From CAYMWF01 sp964394085 [NCBI: uncultured Gemmatimonadota bacterium] (GTDB lineage Bacteria > GCA-2686955 > CAYMWF01): a stretch of DNA of 64,000 nucleotides. This document shows, one piece after another, positions 52,920-61,668 of this stretch. How positions within the stretch are numbered: position 1 is the stretch's first letter; each line of letters starts with the position of its first letter. Under the pieces are notes generated by a model. That model ran no database searches. It was not told where the DNA came from and worked only from the letters and a program-made list of their open reading frames with translations. The stretch is taken from positions 1 to 64,000 of the forward strand of contig CAYMWF010000014.1 of assembly GCA_964394085.1 (NCBI GenBank). The letters are read 5' to 3'. A program made the translations under genes and the position numbers.

Positions 52920-54168
52920 ACTCGACATCCCGAATCTGAGCATCCTGTTCCTTCTCGCTTTTTTTAGCCCCCAGGTAGATAACAATAGCGACCATTCCGA
53001 TTATTCCTATCCCCTGGAGGATTACGATCAGGGCGCCGATCGGGTCGAGGTTGTCGAGGAGGGTTGCATTTATCCCAAGGCAGAATGTCAGCAGATAGAT
53101 GAATTGCACGGCCTGCGGCTGCGTCAATCCCAGACGGACCAGCTGATGCGAGAGGTGGTTCTGATCCCCGAGGAATATGGGAGCTCCCTGTTTCAGCCTG
53201 ACGTAGATTACGGAAAAAGTATCGAAAAGAGGCAGCGACATGATGAGAACGGGCATGAGCGCCGGAAAGACGAAAGAACTTTCCGGTGTTGCGAAAGTGA
53301 TCAGAATGGATGCCGCGGCCAGGATGAAGCCGATAAAGAGGCTGCCGGCATCACCGAGAAAAATCGTCGACGGATAGACATTGTATCTGTAGAATCCGAG
53401 CAGCGCTCCCCCCAACGCAGATAGAAGCAGAGCCACAAAGAACTGACCGTGATGGATTGTCACAAATGCCAAGATTCCCGTTACGATCAATGCCACCCCC
53501 GAAGAAAGCCCATCCATATTATCAAGCAGATTGAACGAATTCGTAATACCGACGATCCATGTGATACTGATCACGATGTTAACGAGGTCGAATAATGGTA
53601 CACCGCTGAAAAAAGATGTTCTGATTCCCGCTGCTACCAGTATTGATGCTGCGATTACCTGGCCGACCAGCTTCAACCTGGCCGGGAAGTAAACACCATA
53701 CAGATCATCGATAAGGCCGAGCAGGACGATCAGTGTGCTCCCTATCACCAGGGCAAAAAGCTGAATCTTGACATACCTTACACCTTGGAACAATTCGATC
53801 GTGTGAGCCATGCTCCCGTCTAACCAGCCGGTGGGAAGAATGTAGAAGAACAGGATACAGGAAAGGGGTAAGAGACAAGCCGGACAAAAGACAGCCAGCC
53901 CCCCGAGTAAAGGTTTCACGCTTACGTGAACTTTTCTCTCTCCGGGATGGTCCACTATATCGAATCTAAAGGCGATCCACTTGCAAAGTGGAATGAGCAT
54001 CAGGGAGAATATGAGCGAAATGAGGAATACGCCCGTAAAGACAATAATCTGTTCAAGATCTCTCGGCATTACACTTAATAACGGAATCAAAACCTGAATT
54101 ATCAAGGATTTTCCGTTATTCTTTCTGCTGAGGACCGACATGGTCCCGGAGACGCAAACCGATACCAT
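52894..54168 (-). CDS. WecA/TagO-like polyprenyl-phosphate glycosylphosphotransferase
   Basis: An integral membrane enzyme of the MraY/WecA family that transfers a sugar-1-phosphate (often GlcNAc-1-P) from UDP-sugar to undecaprenyl phosphate, starting a glycan. About ten TM helices; conserved motifs HVSVKPLLGGLAVF, LLGLIDDLYGV (DDxxD-type), NSFNLLDNMDGLSSG, FLGDAGSLFIGF and a His-rich loop DQNHLSHQL. The longest frame (ATG 54168) has 424 residues; the family-like start is nearer ATG 54069 (MPRDLEQ) or ATG 54141, and no ribosome site decides. It sits on the opposite strand to the glycosyltransferase cluster it probably serves. Confidence 0.9.
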   Translation of the reverse strand: MVSVCVSGTMSVLSRKNNGKSLIIQVLIPLLSVMPRDLEQIIVFTGVFLISLIFSLMLIPLCKWIAFRFDIVDHPGERKVHVSVKPLLGGLAVFCPACLLPLSCILFFYILPTGWLDGSMAHTIELFQGVRYVKIQLFALVIGSTLIVLLGLIDDLYGVYFPARLKLVGQVIAASILVAAGIRTSFFSGVPLFDLVNIVISITWIVGITNSFNLLDNMDGLSSGVALIVTGILAFVTIHHGQFFVALLLSALGGALLGFYRYNVYPSTIFLGDAGSLFIGFILAAASILITFATPESSFVFPALMPVLIMSLPLFDTFSVIYVRLKQGAPIFLGDQNHLSHQLVRLGLTQPQAVQFIYLLTFCLGINATLLDNLDPIGALIVILQGIGIIGMVAIVIYLGAKKSEKEQDAQIRDVEFTDSEPFQ

Positions 54169-54187
54169 ATGTTTCTGAACGTGTCAA
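54159..54187 (-). promoter_or_regulatory. Candidate promoter of the WecA-like gene
   Basis: On the minus strand a perfect TTGACA (54187-54182) is 17 bases from TATCGG (54164-54159) with an extended TG before the -10. If used, translation starts downstream of 54152, favouring ATG 54141 or 54069. Confidence 0.4.
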
Positions 54188-54267
54188 CAAAGTGCAAAAC
54201 CTTTGTCCCCGGAACAGAATTATGGTAGTTCTCTCATCGAATCACAAGGGAGCGTCCGGACTCCGGT

Positions 54268-55323
54268 TTGAACCAGGATAAGCAGCCTCTGACCATGAGC
54301 GGGGATATTCTTTTTCTGAGAAAAGGTTACCTTGGCGACATAGTTCTACTGTGCCGCCTGGTTTCTTCATTAAAAGCTAGCGTTCCCGATCTGTCGGTGG
54401 GAATCGCGACTCATGATCGTTACCGCGATCTCGTCCGCCTCTTTCCGGCGGTCGATTCATGGTTCCGTTTCCCCGACCGCCTCTCTCCGGATATTTCGAC
54501 GGTTTCGGCAATAACTCCACTGGCAATTTCGCGATATCGCTGGATCCTGCCGGTCAATTACGATCGCAGATACAATGTTCTCGCGCGTCTGGTCGCTTTT
54601 CTAGGGGGGGGGAAGGTATTGGCGATGCCCGGTTCGGAATCAGGCTGGAGCTGCGGGAGCCGGCATCGGGCCGGGTTGATCGCGGACGCGCTCCTTCCGA
54701 TTGCTGATATCGATTTCTCCATAGAAATCGAACCGTTGAAGCCGGACAGGGATAGTCTGAGCAGGTTGGCTGGAATATATGATCTTCTGCAACAATCTCC
54801 GGTCGTGATTTTCCCCGGAGGAGGGGATCACCGGAAGGTTCACCCCGATCCCAGGCGCTGGGCGGAAAGGCATTTCGCGACCTTGATCGACATTCTGGAT
54901 GATGCCGGTGTGGGGCCGTTGATACTCCAGGGATCCGCGGAAGAAAACAAGATTCTTTCGGATGTGGCGGCTCGCTGCAAAACGGAAGTTGTGGTTCTGT
55001 CCGGAAAACTGGGATTGGTGGAGCTTGCTTCTTTCCTTTCCCTCAGCAGGCTGGTAATCGCCGTCGACAGCGGACCGATTCAACTGGCTGCGGCCGCGGG
55101 ATGTGCCACATTGATGTTAAGCGGGCCCGTTGCGCCGGAGACGAGCAATCCGGCGGGACTCAATCACAGGTATGTAAGAGGTTATGATGAATGTATACCC
55201 TGTTTTCCGGCTCCGAGACTGGTTGAATGCCGGGAGGGTATACCATTGTGTATGAGCAGGTTGACTCCTGAAACAGTCGCTTCGACGGTTCTGGAGATGC
55301 TCGGTTGCGGAATGGAATGTTGA
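54268..55323 (+). CDS. GT9-family (heptosyltransferase-like) glycosyltransferase
   Basis: About 351 residues (TTG 54268) or 342 (ATG 54295). FLRKGYLGDIVLL is the GT9 N-terminal GD motif; VIFPGGGDHRKVHPDPRRW and AVDSGPIQLAAAAGCATLML are the nucleotide-sugar-site blocks of the ADP-heptose:LPS transferase family. CIPCFPAPRLVEC near the C-terminus is a Cys motif common in this family. It probably adds a sugar to an LPS core or a related glycan. A nine-G run lies inside (54604-54612). It overlaps the next gene. Confidence 0.85.
   Translation: MNQDKQPLTMSGDILFLRKGYLGDIVLLCRLVSSLKASVPDLSVGIATHDRYRDLVRLFPAVDSWFRFPDRLSPDISTVSAITPLAISRYRWILPVNYDRRYNVLARLVAFLGGGKVLAMPGSESGWSCGSRHRAGLIADALLPIADIDFSIEIEPLKPDRDSLSRLAGIYDLLQQSPVVIFPGGGDHRKVHPDPRRWAERHFATLIDILDDAGVGPLILQGSAEENKILSDVAARCKTEVVVLSGKLGLVELASFLSLSRLVIAVDSGPIQLAAAAGCATLMLSGPVAPETSNPAGLNHRYVRGYDECIPCFPAPRLVECREGIPLCMSRLTPETVASTVLEMLGCGMEC
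54604..54612 (+). repeat. Nine-G homopolymer inside the GT9 gene
   Basis: Nine G bases encode three consecutive Gly codons (LGGGK). Slippage by one base would shift the frame about one third into the protein. Confidence 0.9.
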
Positions 55324-56174
55324 AAGTCCAGGCTGTTGTCATCCACTATGGAGATACGAATCTGCTTCAGAACTGTCTCTTTGCGCTGGGTAAAGCAGGT
55401 ATCGGAAAAGTTGTGATTGTTGATAATTCCCAGAATCTGCCGTCGCTGGAATCACAAGGACAAATTGATGTTTCCGTGATCCGGCCTGTAGTAAACCTGG
55501 GTTTCGCGGCTGGAGTCAATGAAGCGGCAGGATCGATTACCTCCCGGTACTTTCTGGTATTAAATCCCGATACCGTAATGAACCGTAATGCTCTTGAAGA
55601 GTTGACGCGCATCATGGACGCTGAGCCCGGAACCTGGGTCGCGGGTCCGATCCTCAAGGATGAAGCAGGCAAAATCCAATCATCAGGATTCAGGACACCG
55701 TCCCCTGCCTCATTTTTCAGGCAGGCTTTCAGAATACGCAAGGGTTACAGTCAGCCTTACCGCGCTCTGGCGAGAGGGAAAAGTCCCTACGATGCCGGGT
55801 GGATTCTCGGAGCGTGTTTGCTGGTGAGAAGCGACAGGTTCAGGGAAATGGGCGGAATGGACGAACGCTTCTTCCTTTACGGAGAAGACAAGGATTTCTG
55901 TATCAGATCCGCTCGACGGGGGGGGGGTGTGCGAATGGCTCCCGCAGCGGTGGTGAACCATGCCGGAAACAGCTCGGATCTGTCGGAAGCCGCCAAGATC
56001 ACGCATTTTTTCGAAAGCCAGATTCAGTATATTCGCAAACATTTCAAAGGAACGGGGAAGATTGTCGCAACACTCGGATTATTCATCGGTGCATCCGGCA
56101 GAGCTCTGATCAACCTGCATAAACCGGAGCGCCGGTCCGTTTATTCCAGGGGAGCGAGGAGGTGCCTGTTTTGA
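55317..56174 (+). CDS. GT2-family glycosyltransferase (rhamnosyltransferase-like)
   Basis: About 285 residues. GT-A fold: QAVVIHYGDTNLLQNCL, VIVDNSQ, NLGFAAGVNEAAG, the DxD-like FLVLNPDTVM, AGWILGACLLVRSDRF and DERFFLYGEDKDFCIRSARR, the set shared with rhamnosyltransferases of the WbbL type. ATG 55317 overlaps the GT9 stop; a TTG at 55305 is possible. A ten-G run lies near the 3' end, and the end overlaps the next gene by 13 bases. Confidence 0.88.
   Translation: MLKVQAVVIHYGDTNLLQNCLFALGKAGIGKVVIVDNSQNLPSLESQGQIDVSVIRPVVNLGFAAGVNEAAGSITSRYFLVLNPDTVMNRNALEELTRIMDAEPGTWVAGPILKDEAGKIQSSGFRTPSPASFFRQAFRIRKGYSQPYRALARGKSPYDAGWILGACLLVRSDRFREMGGMDERFFLYGEDKDFCIRSARRGGGVRMAPAAVVNHAGNSSDLSEAAKITHFFESQIQYIRKHFKGTGKIVATLGLFIGASGRALINLHKPERRSVYSRGARRCLF
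55918..55927 (+). repeat. Ten-G homopolymer inside the GT2 gene
   Basis: Ten consecutive G bases encode the Arg-Gly-Gly-Gly stretch after the GEDKDFCIRSAR motif. The frame is open with ten G; nine or eleven would alter the last quarter of the protein and the overlap with the next gene. Confidence 0.9.
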
Positions 56175-58114
56175 TCTCCGTCCTGATTCCAGTTCGGGAT
56201 GAAACAACCGGTCTCAGGAGGGCGGTGGAAAGCGTCCGCTGGATACCTGTGGAGCACAGGTATATCGCTCTGGATCCGCGAGGCGGCAACGGAATCAAGG
56301 AACTGGCATTGAACCTTGCGGGGAATGTGTCGACACATCTGTATTTTGACAGTGCGAGTTTCAAAAACAAAGCGATCGGTGATTTTGATATAAAAACGGA
56401 GTGGCTGCTGCTGCTCGATGCGGATGAAGAAGTACCTGAAGAACTGGGCGGGGAGATCAGGGAAAGTATTGCGGGAAAGGAAGTTGACGGATTCTATATC
56501 CCTCGCCGGAACTTGATAGGCGGAAAGTGGATAAAGCGGGGCGGGTGGTTCCCAGATCATAATATCAGGCTTTTCCGCACCGGAAAGGGAGAATTCGAAA
56601 ACCGGCGTGTCCATTCTGAATTAAAACTCGATGGAAAGATCGGATTCCTGAAAAACAGCATTCTTCACCACTGCAGGGAAGATGTTTCAGAACACAGGAA
56701 GTACGTGGCCCGATATGCCCGGTTCAGGGGGCTGGATGCATATGACGGAAAGCGTCCCCTCGGAAGACTGGATTTAATCCTGTTTCCGAAAATCCCGGGA
56801 AAACCCGTCAAGCTGATCTGGCGGTTGTCCCCCCCGGTTCTCCGGTCCGTGCTGCTGTTCATGTGGCTGTACTGGTTCAAACTCGGTTTCCTCGACGGCT
56901 CAAGCGGAATAAAACTCGCTCTTGCGGAAAGCTCCGAACCGTATCTGGCAGCCCGGTTCCGATCACGACTCAGATTAAGGCAAAGCGGTCCGGGCACCTG
57001 TCGCACGGCTGTCAGGACACTGATTCGAGGATTCTTCAGACGTGCGGTCCGGCTCGCCATTACACCGGGGGCTTTATTCAAGACACCGCCTGATCGCAAT
57101 ACAATCCGCGATATACTGGTAGTTCATCTTTTCGGTATGGGCGACGTGATAATGGCGCTGCCATTTTTTGAGCGGCTTCGACGCGAACTGCCTGATGCCG
57201 GGATCACGATACTCGCGAGACCGTCGGCAGTTGAACTATTGAAGAGTTGCGGTTATGCGGATTCAGTAAGAGAATATACAGGATTGAAAACGATCACCGG
57301 TTTACGCAGGGACCTGAAAGGTGTTTCATTCGACCTGGCGCTCCTCCCCTTTACCGGGCTCTCGAACTTTTTCGCTGCAAAAGCCCTCGGAGCCCGTGTC
57401 GCAGCCGGCTACATATCCGGCACGTCGATAGAATCCGATTTCAGGATGAGAACGCGGCCGAGCGATCGAGGGTGGAATCATCCTGCCGAGAAAGCGCTGG
57501 ACCTTCTGAATGCACTGGGAATCGGGTCTCCGGAGTTTCAACCTTATCAGCTTTCGTTATCTCTCAAACCTCCCGGGGGATTCGAGGCCCTTGTGAAGAA
57601 GGCTTCCGGAGGTAGACCGTACGTTGTTTTGTACCCTGGAGGATTTTCACCGTCAAGGCGGCTGAAATTTGAAAAAGCGGCAGCCGTTGCGGATTACATC
57701 AGGGGTGAGCTGGGATACGGCGTAATCCTGGTGGGGGACCTGTTCGACAGACCGGACTCTGAAAGAATCGAATCCGAGGCCGTTTGTCCCGTGATGAATC
57801 TCACCGGCATCACCGATACGGCGGAGCTCGCCGCAGTCCTTGGTGATTTGAACTGTCTGCTGGCGGTGGCCGGTGATTCCGGTGTGATGCACCTGGCGAT
57901 TGCGCTCGGGAAACCGGTTGTCGCATTGTTCGGTCCGACATCCCCGGCCCTGAGATTACCCTCGGAGTTCAGCGGCACGGTTCTCCGGACTCCGAGGGAT
58001 TGCGCTCCCTGTTTCGGAGGAGAACATGAGCCCGTATGCAGACAGAGAGCTTCGTGTCTGGACCCGATACCTCTCGAACAAATCTTCGGCGCCATAAAGG
58101 GTATTACCGGATGA
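56162..58114 (+). CDS. GT2-GT9 fusion glycosyltransferase
   Basis: A 650-residue two-enzyme protein. Residues 1-260 are a GT2 domain of the WaaE/KdtX type (LISVLIPVRDETTGLRRAVE, EWLLLLDADEEVPEELGG, GGWFPDHNIRLFRTGKGEFE, HSELKLDG) ending in a hydrophobic helix. Residues 315-650 are a GT9 heptosyltransferase-like domain (ILVVHLFGMGDVIMALPFFE, YVVLYPGGFSP, VAGDSGVMHLAIALGKPVVA, DCAPCFGGEHEPVC). Start GTG 56162, behind a GAGGAG-rich site. WaaE-type and heptosyltransferases are normally separate LPS-core enzymes; the fusion implies consecutive sugar additions. Confidence 0.85.
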   Translation: MPVLISVLIPVRDETTGLRRAVESVRWIPVEHRYIALDPRGGNGIKELALNLAGNVSTHLYFDSASFKNKAIGDFDIKTEWLLLLDADEEVPEELGGEIRESIAGKEVDGFYIPRRNLIGGKWIKRGGWFPDHNIRLFRTGKGEFENRRVHSELKLDGKIGFLKNSILHHCREDVSEHRKYVARYARFRGLDAYDGKRPLGRLDLILFPKIPGKPVKLIWRLSPPVLRSVLLFMWLYWFKLGFLDGSSGIKLALAESSEPYLAARFRSRLRLRQSGPGTCRTAVRTLIRGFFRRAVRLAITPGALFKTPPDRNTIRDILVVHLFGMGDVIMALPFFERLRRELPDAGITILARPSAVELLKSCGYADSVREYTGLKTITGLRRDLKGVSFDLALLPFTGLSNFFAAKALGARVAAGYISGTSIESDFRMRTRPSDRGWNHPAEKALDLLNALGIGSPEFQPYQLSLSLKPPGGFEALVKKASGGRPYVVLYPGGFSPSRRLKFEKAAAVADYIRGELGYGVILVGDLFDRPDSERIESEAVCPVMNLTGITDTAELAAVLGDLNCLLAVAGDSGVMHLAIALGKPVVALFGPTSPALRLPSEFSGTVLRTPRDCAPCFGGEHEPVCRQRASCLDPIPLEQIFGAIKGITG

Positions 58115-59274
58115 TCCTGGTTGAACTGACAGTTGCAGCCGGCCTCCTGCTGGGCTTTTCCGTATACATCGGATATCCGTTCCTGTGTTTCGGCTCCGGT
58201 ATGCTAGCGAAGACCCGGCCGACCCGGGGATCCCGAAAGCAAAAAATACCGGGTGATGGTTCGAGGGAAAAGAACGGAACCGCAATTCTTCCGTTTGTTT
58301 CCATAATCATTTCGGCGAAAGACGAAGCTGACCATATCGAACGAAAGATCGAAAATACATTCGCTCTGGAGTATCCCGGGGATCGGTTCGAGATTATAGT
58401 AGGCGTCAACGGTTCGGCGGACAGTACCGAGAAGACCGTAGCCGGGTTTGCAAAAAATGGGGTTCGGTGCTTTATTTCGAAAATCCCGGGAAAAACACGG
58501 ACTCAGAACCTGGTTGTTCCTGAATCCAGGGGCGAGGTGTTATTTTTTACGGATGCGGATATGCTCCTTGAACCCGACGCCCTTCTCCGGCTGGCGGAGA
58601 AATTCGATGATCCCGCCGTGGGTATCGTTCATGGTTCGATACGCTTTCGAGGAGATCGGCATCAGGCGCTGTACTGGGATTATGAATACACTCTGAAAAG
58701 ACTCGAGAGCGAATCCGGGCGATGCCTTACCGCGCTTGGAGGGATTATGGCCGTCCGGAGAACTGTATGGCGCACACTCGACCCCTCGATTATGGAAGAT
58801 TTTGCTCTTCCCATAGCCGCAGTATCGGACGGATACGACTCGGTATTCGTTCAAGATGCGCTTGCTTACACAGACTTCTATCCGGATCGCGCTGCGTGGC
58901 TCGAGAGCAAACGGAGGATCGCCGCCCAGGATATGTTCGGCTACATCAATTCGGCAAGCTCGCTTCTCGCGCGTAAACAATGGGGACTTCTCGTCTTGCT
59001 CACGCTCCGAAAGCCTTTGAGGTGGCTGGGTCTCGTGTACGTTCTGCCTGTTCAGCTCGGTCTTGTTCTGCTCGCTCTGGATGGAGGGGTGATGGTTCTG
59101 CCCGGTATGGCTGCAGTCGCCGTCGCGGTCTGGGGCGTTTTCGGCATCATTGCGGCCAGGCCGAACCCGGCCGCGTCGTTTTATATCATGCATGCCGCCG
59201 CGCTTCGCGGCGTGATCGACTGTTTCACAGGCAGGCGGATATCCTGGTGGAGCCGCAAGGGGCCGGATAAATGA
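58111..59274 (+). CDS. Membrane GT2-family glycosyltransferase
   Basis: About 387 residues: an N-terminal TM helix (about 1-23), a GT-A domain (VSIIISAKDEADHIERKI, VLFFTDADMLLEPDALL with the DxD, ALGGIMAVRR, ALAYTDFYPDRAAWLESKRR resembling the Q/RxxRW-type acceptor motif) and three C-terminal TM helices. This arrangement is that of processive or chitin/cellulose-synthase-like GT2 enzymes. ATG 58111 overlaps the previous stop by four bases; 25 codons of open frame upstream are within the previous gene. The stop overlaps the following gene by four bases. Confidence 0.88.
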   Translation: MILVELTVAAGLLLGFSVYIGYPFLCFGSGMLAKTRPTRGSRKQKIPGDGSREKNGTAILPFVSIIISAKDEADHIERKIENTFALEYPGDRFEIIVGVNGSADSTEKTVAGFAKNGVRCFISKIPGKTRTQNLVVPESRGEVLFFTDADMLLEPDALLRLAEKFDDPAVGIVHGSIRFRGDRHQALYWDYEYTLKRLESESGRCLTALGGIMAVRRTVWRTLDPSIMEDFALPIAAVSDGYDSVFVQDALAYTDFYPDRAAWLESKRRIAAQDMFGYINSASSLLARKQWGLLVLLTLRKPLRWLGLVYVLPVQLGLVLLALDGGVMVLPGMAAVAVAVWGVFGIIAARPNPAASFYIMHAAALRGVIDCFTGRRISWWSRKGPDK

Positions 59275-60482
59275 AGGTATTGATGGTTTCGACGTCATTT
59301 CCGGCCTCCGCGGATGACGGCACCAGCCTCTTCCTGCTTCACAGGGCACGCGACATTCAACGCCTGGGCTGTAATATCAGAGTACTTGCGCCGGCCGGTC
59401 CCGGCAAGCCGCCCGGTGAAACTGAAGTTGGCGGGATATCTCTTAAACGTTTCTCTTTTCCCGGATGGAGAACCTCCCGGCTCGTTTATGGAGCGGGAAT
59501 GGCGGAAAACCTGAAACGGAATGACGCGCGGAGAGCGGTGGGCAGTTTCGTCGCCGGGATGCTCCGGGCCATGCGAACAGAGATGCGGTCGGCGGATATT
59601 ATCGACGCTCAATGGCTCGGGACGGGTGCGGCGGCGATGGCCGCCTCAGCGATCGACGGGGGAAAGAAAAGCGGACGTGCGGGGGGCGGGCGGATCCCCC
59701 TGGTCGTTACGGCACACAGACTCTCGGATGGCAGGATATGGCGCTATACGAACAGGTTCGTAATGGCCGGAGCCGACTGCACGGTGTTCTGCAGCAGATT
59801 CCTCGAGGAGCGGGCCCATGCGCAATTCAAGGTTCGTCGATCCGAGGTTGTATACCCGGCTTTCAGAACTGCTGCTTCAAGCGAAGATGAAGATATGTCT
59901 CTACCGCCGGGAATCATCCGGGATGCACCGATATTGCTTGCCATCGGCAGGATGGTCGAAAAAAAGGGATTCACTTATCTCGTCAAAGCGGCATCCAGGG
60001 TCCTGCGCAGCCATCGCTGCACCTTCCTCCTGGGCGGTGACGGCCCCGAAAAAGGAAAAATACAATCCATGGTGTCCGATCTGGGAATCGGCGATCACTT
60101 CAAGATTCTGGGGCGTATATCACCCCGTCGCATCTGGTCCCTGTACAGGTCGGTGGACATATTCGTCATGCCTTCCATACAGGATCGATTCGGTGAGATT
60201 GAAACTTTCGGGGCGGTTCTGGCTGAAGCGATGTCCGCGGAACTCCCTGTTGTCGGGTTTTCTTCAGGCTCGATCCCGGAGCTGATAGAAAACGGTGTCA
60301 ACGGTTATCTCGTCCCTGAAAAAGATGAGGTAGCGCTGGCTGAATCGATCCGCCTGCTGCTCGACAGCCCGGATCTATGCGACCGGTGCGGCTCGGCCTC
60401 GCGCGAAAAAGCGAAAACCGTGCTGAATCCTGAAATACAGGCGGAAAAACTGACCGGGATCTACAGGGAATTGATCCGGTAA
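59271..60482 (+). CDS. GT4-family glycosyltransferase
   Basis: A 403-residue GT-B enzyme. LMVSTSFPASADDGTSLFLL at the N-terminus is the acceptor-side start; VAHRLSDGRIW-type middle; LAIGRMVEKKGFTYLVKAA, LLGGDGPEKGKIQ and the E-x7-E motif ETFGAVLAEAM bind the nucleotide sugar. The start overlaps the previous gene by four bases (ATGA). Confidence 0.9.
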   Translation: MKVLMVSTSFPASADDGTSLFLLHRARDIQRLGCNIRVLAPAGPGKPPGETEVGGISLKRFSFPGWRTSRLVYGAGMAENLKRNDARRAVGSFVAGMLRAMRTEMRSADIIDAQWLGTGAAAMAASAIDGGKKSGRAGGGRIPLVVTAHRLSDGRIWRYTNRFVMAGADCTVFCSRFLEERAHAQFKVRRSEVVYPAFRTAASSEDEDMSLPPGIIRDAPILLAIGRMVEKKGFTYLVKAASRVLRSHRCTFLLGGDGPEKGKIQSMVSDLGIGDHFKILGRISPRRIWSLYRSVDIFVMPSIQDRFGEIETFGAVLAEAMSAELPVVGFSSGSIPELIENGVNGYLVPEKDEVALAESIRLLLDSPDLCDRCGSASREKAKTVLNPEIQAEKLTGIYRELIR

Positions 60483-60503
60483 AATCGGATTCCAGGGGAA
60501 TCT

Positions 60504-61664
60504 ATGGGTGCTCGGACCGGCGGAAAAACAACGATCTGGCTTCCTTTTATCAGGCGCCGCAGCGGGCTTGATTTCTGGACTTTTTCCCTTTCCTCCGAAA
60601 TAAACAGGCGGAACGGCAGACATCGAAGTCTTGTTTCCGGTTACCCGGGTTATTTTTTCAACGCACCCGGTCTGCTCTCTCCGGTTATCCGTCGAACCAG
60701 GCGAATCGCTGATCTCGTTCATCTGAATTCGTGGGACGGTCTGCTGTCGGCAGGTTCCGGGAAACCTGTCACGGTGACGGTTCACAGGCCTCCTCTTCAG
60801 CGGAAACAGGCGGGAGCCGCCCTGATCAGGTGCAGGGAGAGGAGGATATTCGCAATCGCGCGAGCGATAACGGGTGTCAGCCGCTTTGTGTGCCATCGGG
60901 TCGCGGAGGAGTTCGGGATCGAACCCGGATGTATCTATAACGGCGTGGATACTCGCCTTTTCAGACCGTTCAGCCTGGAGAACCATTCCGCTGGAAGCGC
61001 GGATTCAACCCTCAGCAGGAAGTTTTCCGGTGCACAGGATGAGCGGATCAGCCGGGAGGATGCCTTGCGCATCCGGGCCGCCGCCGGTGAAGAATTTTAT
61101 CAGGCGATAACGAATCATTCGGGAATAAGGCTTTTTTACGCGGGAAATCTTACGATGCGGAAAGGGGCCGACCTTCTGGACGAGCTTGCGGGCCGACTCG
61201 ATCGCCGTTTCCTTCTTGTTTGCGCGGGGGATCGCCGGGATGGGCGATTGTTCCGCCGCCGGAGGGGGGTCGTCTCCTGCGGGATTGTTTCTCAACCCGT
61301 GCTTGCATCTATCTTCCGATCCTGCCATATATTCCTTTTTCCCGTAAGGGAGGAAGGCTTCGGCCTTACCCTTGCGGAGGCGATGGCTTCGGGGCTCCCG
61401 GTGGTGGCATCGCACACCGGGCCGGTACCGGAGATCCTTTCCGGCGACGGCGGCGTTCTTTTACAGAGTCGCGATATAAGAGTCTGGGAAGAGGCGATAA
61501 ACGACCTGGCGGATGAAACCGGCGCAAGAGAACGATGCGGTGAAATCAATCGTTTACGCGTGGAAAAAAAGTTCAGCCTGGAAAGGATGGCAGGGGAATA
61601 TTCGGAGATGTTCGAACGGTTAATCGAGAAGGAGCTCGAAACCGGTCTGGCTGTTTCCCGTTGA
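60504..61664 (+). CDS. GT4-family glycosyltransferase
   Basis: A 386-residue GT-B enzyme: DLVHLNSWDGLLSAG in the acceptor half, ITGVSRFVCHRVAEEFG, IYNGVDTRLFRPF, and the E-x7-E motif EGFGLTLAEAMASGLPVV. A roughly 45-residue insert between the two halves is charged. It lies 21 bases after the previous GT4 gene. Confidence 0.88.
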   Translation: MGARTGGKTTIWLPFIRRRSGLDFWTFSLSSEINRRNGRHRSLVSGYPGYFFNAPGLLSPVIRRTRRIADLVHLNSWDGLLSAGSGKPVTVTVHRPPLQRKQAGAALIRCRERRIFAIARAITGVSRFVCHRVAEEFGIEPGCIYNGVDTRLFRPFSLENHSAGSADSTLSRKFSGAQDERISREDALRIRAAAGEEFYQAITNHSGIRLFYAGNLTMRKGADLLDELAGRLDRRFLLVCAGDRRDGRLFRRRRGVVSCGIVSQPVLASIFRSCHIFLFPVREEGFGLTLAEAMASGLPVVASHTGPVPEILSGDGGVLLQSRDIRVWEEAINDLADETGARERCGEINRLRVEKKFSLERMAGEYSEMFERLIEKELETGLAVSR

Positions 61665-61668
61665 GTCG

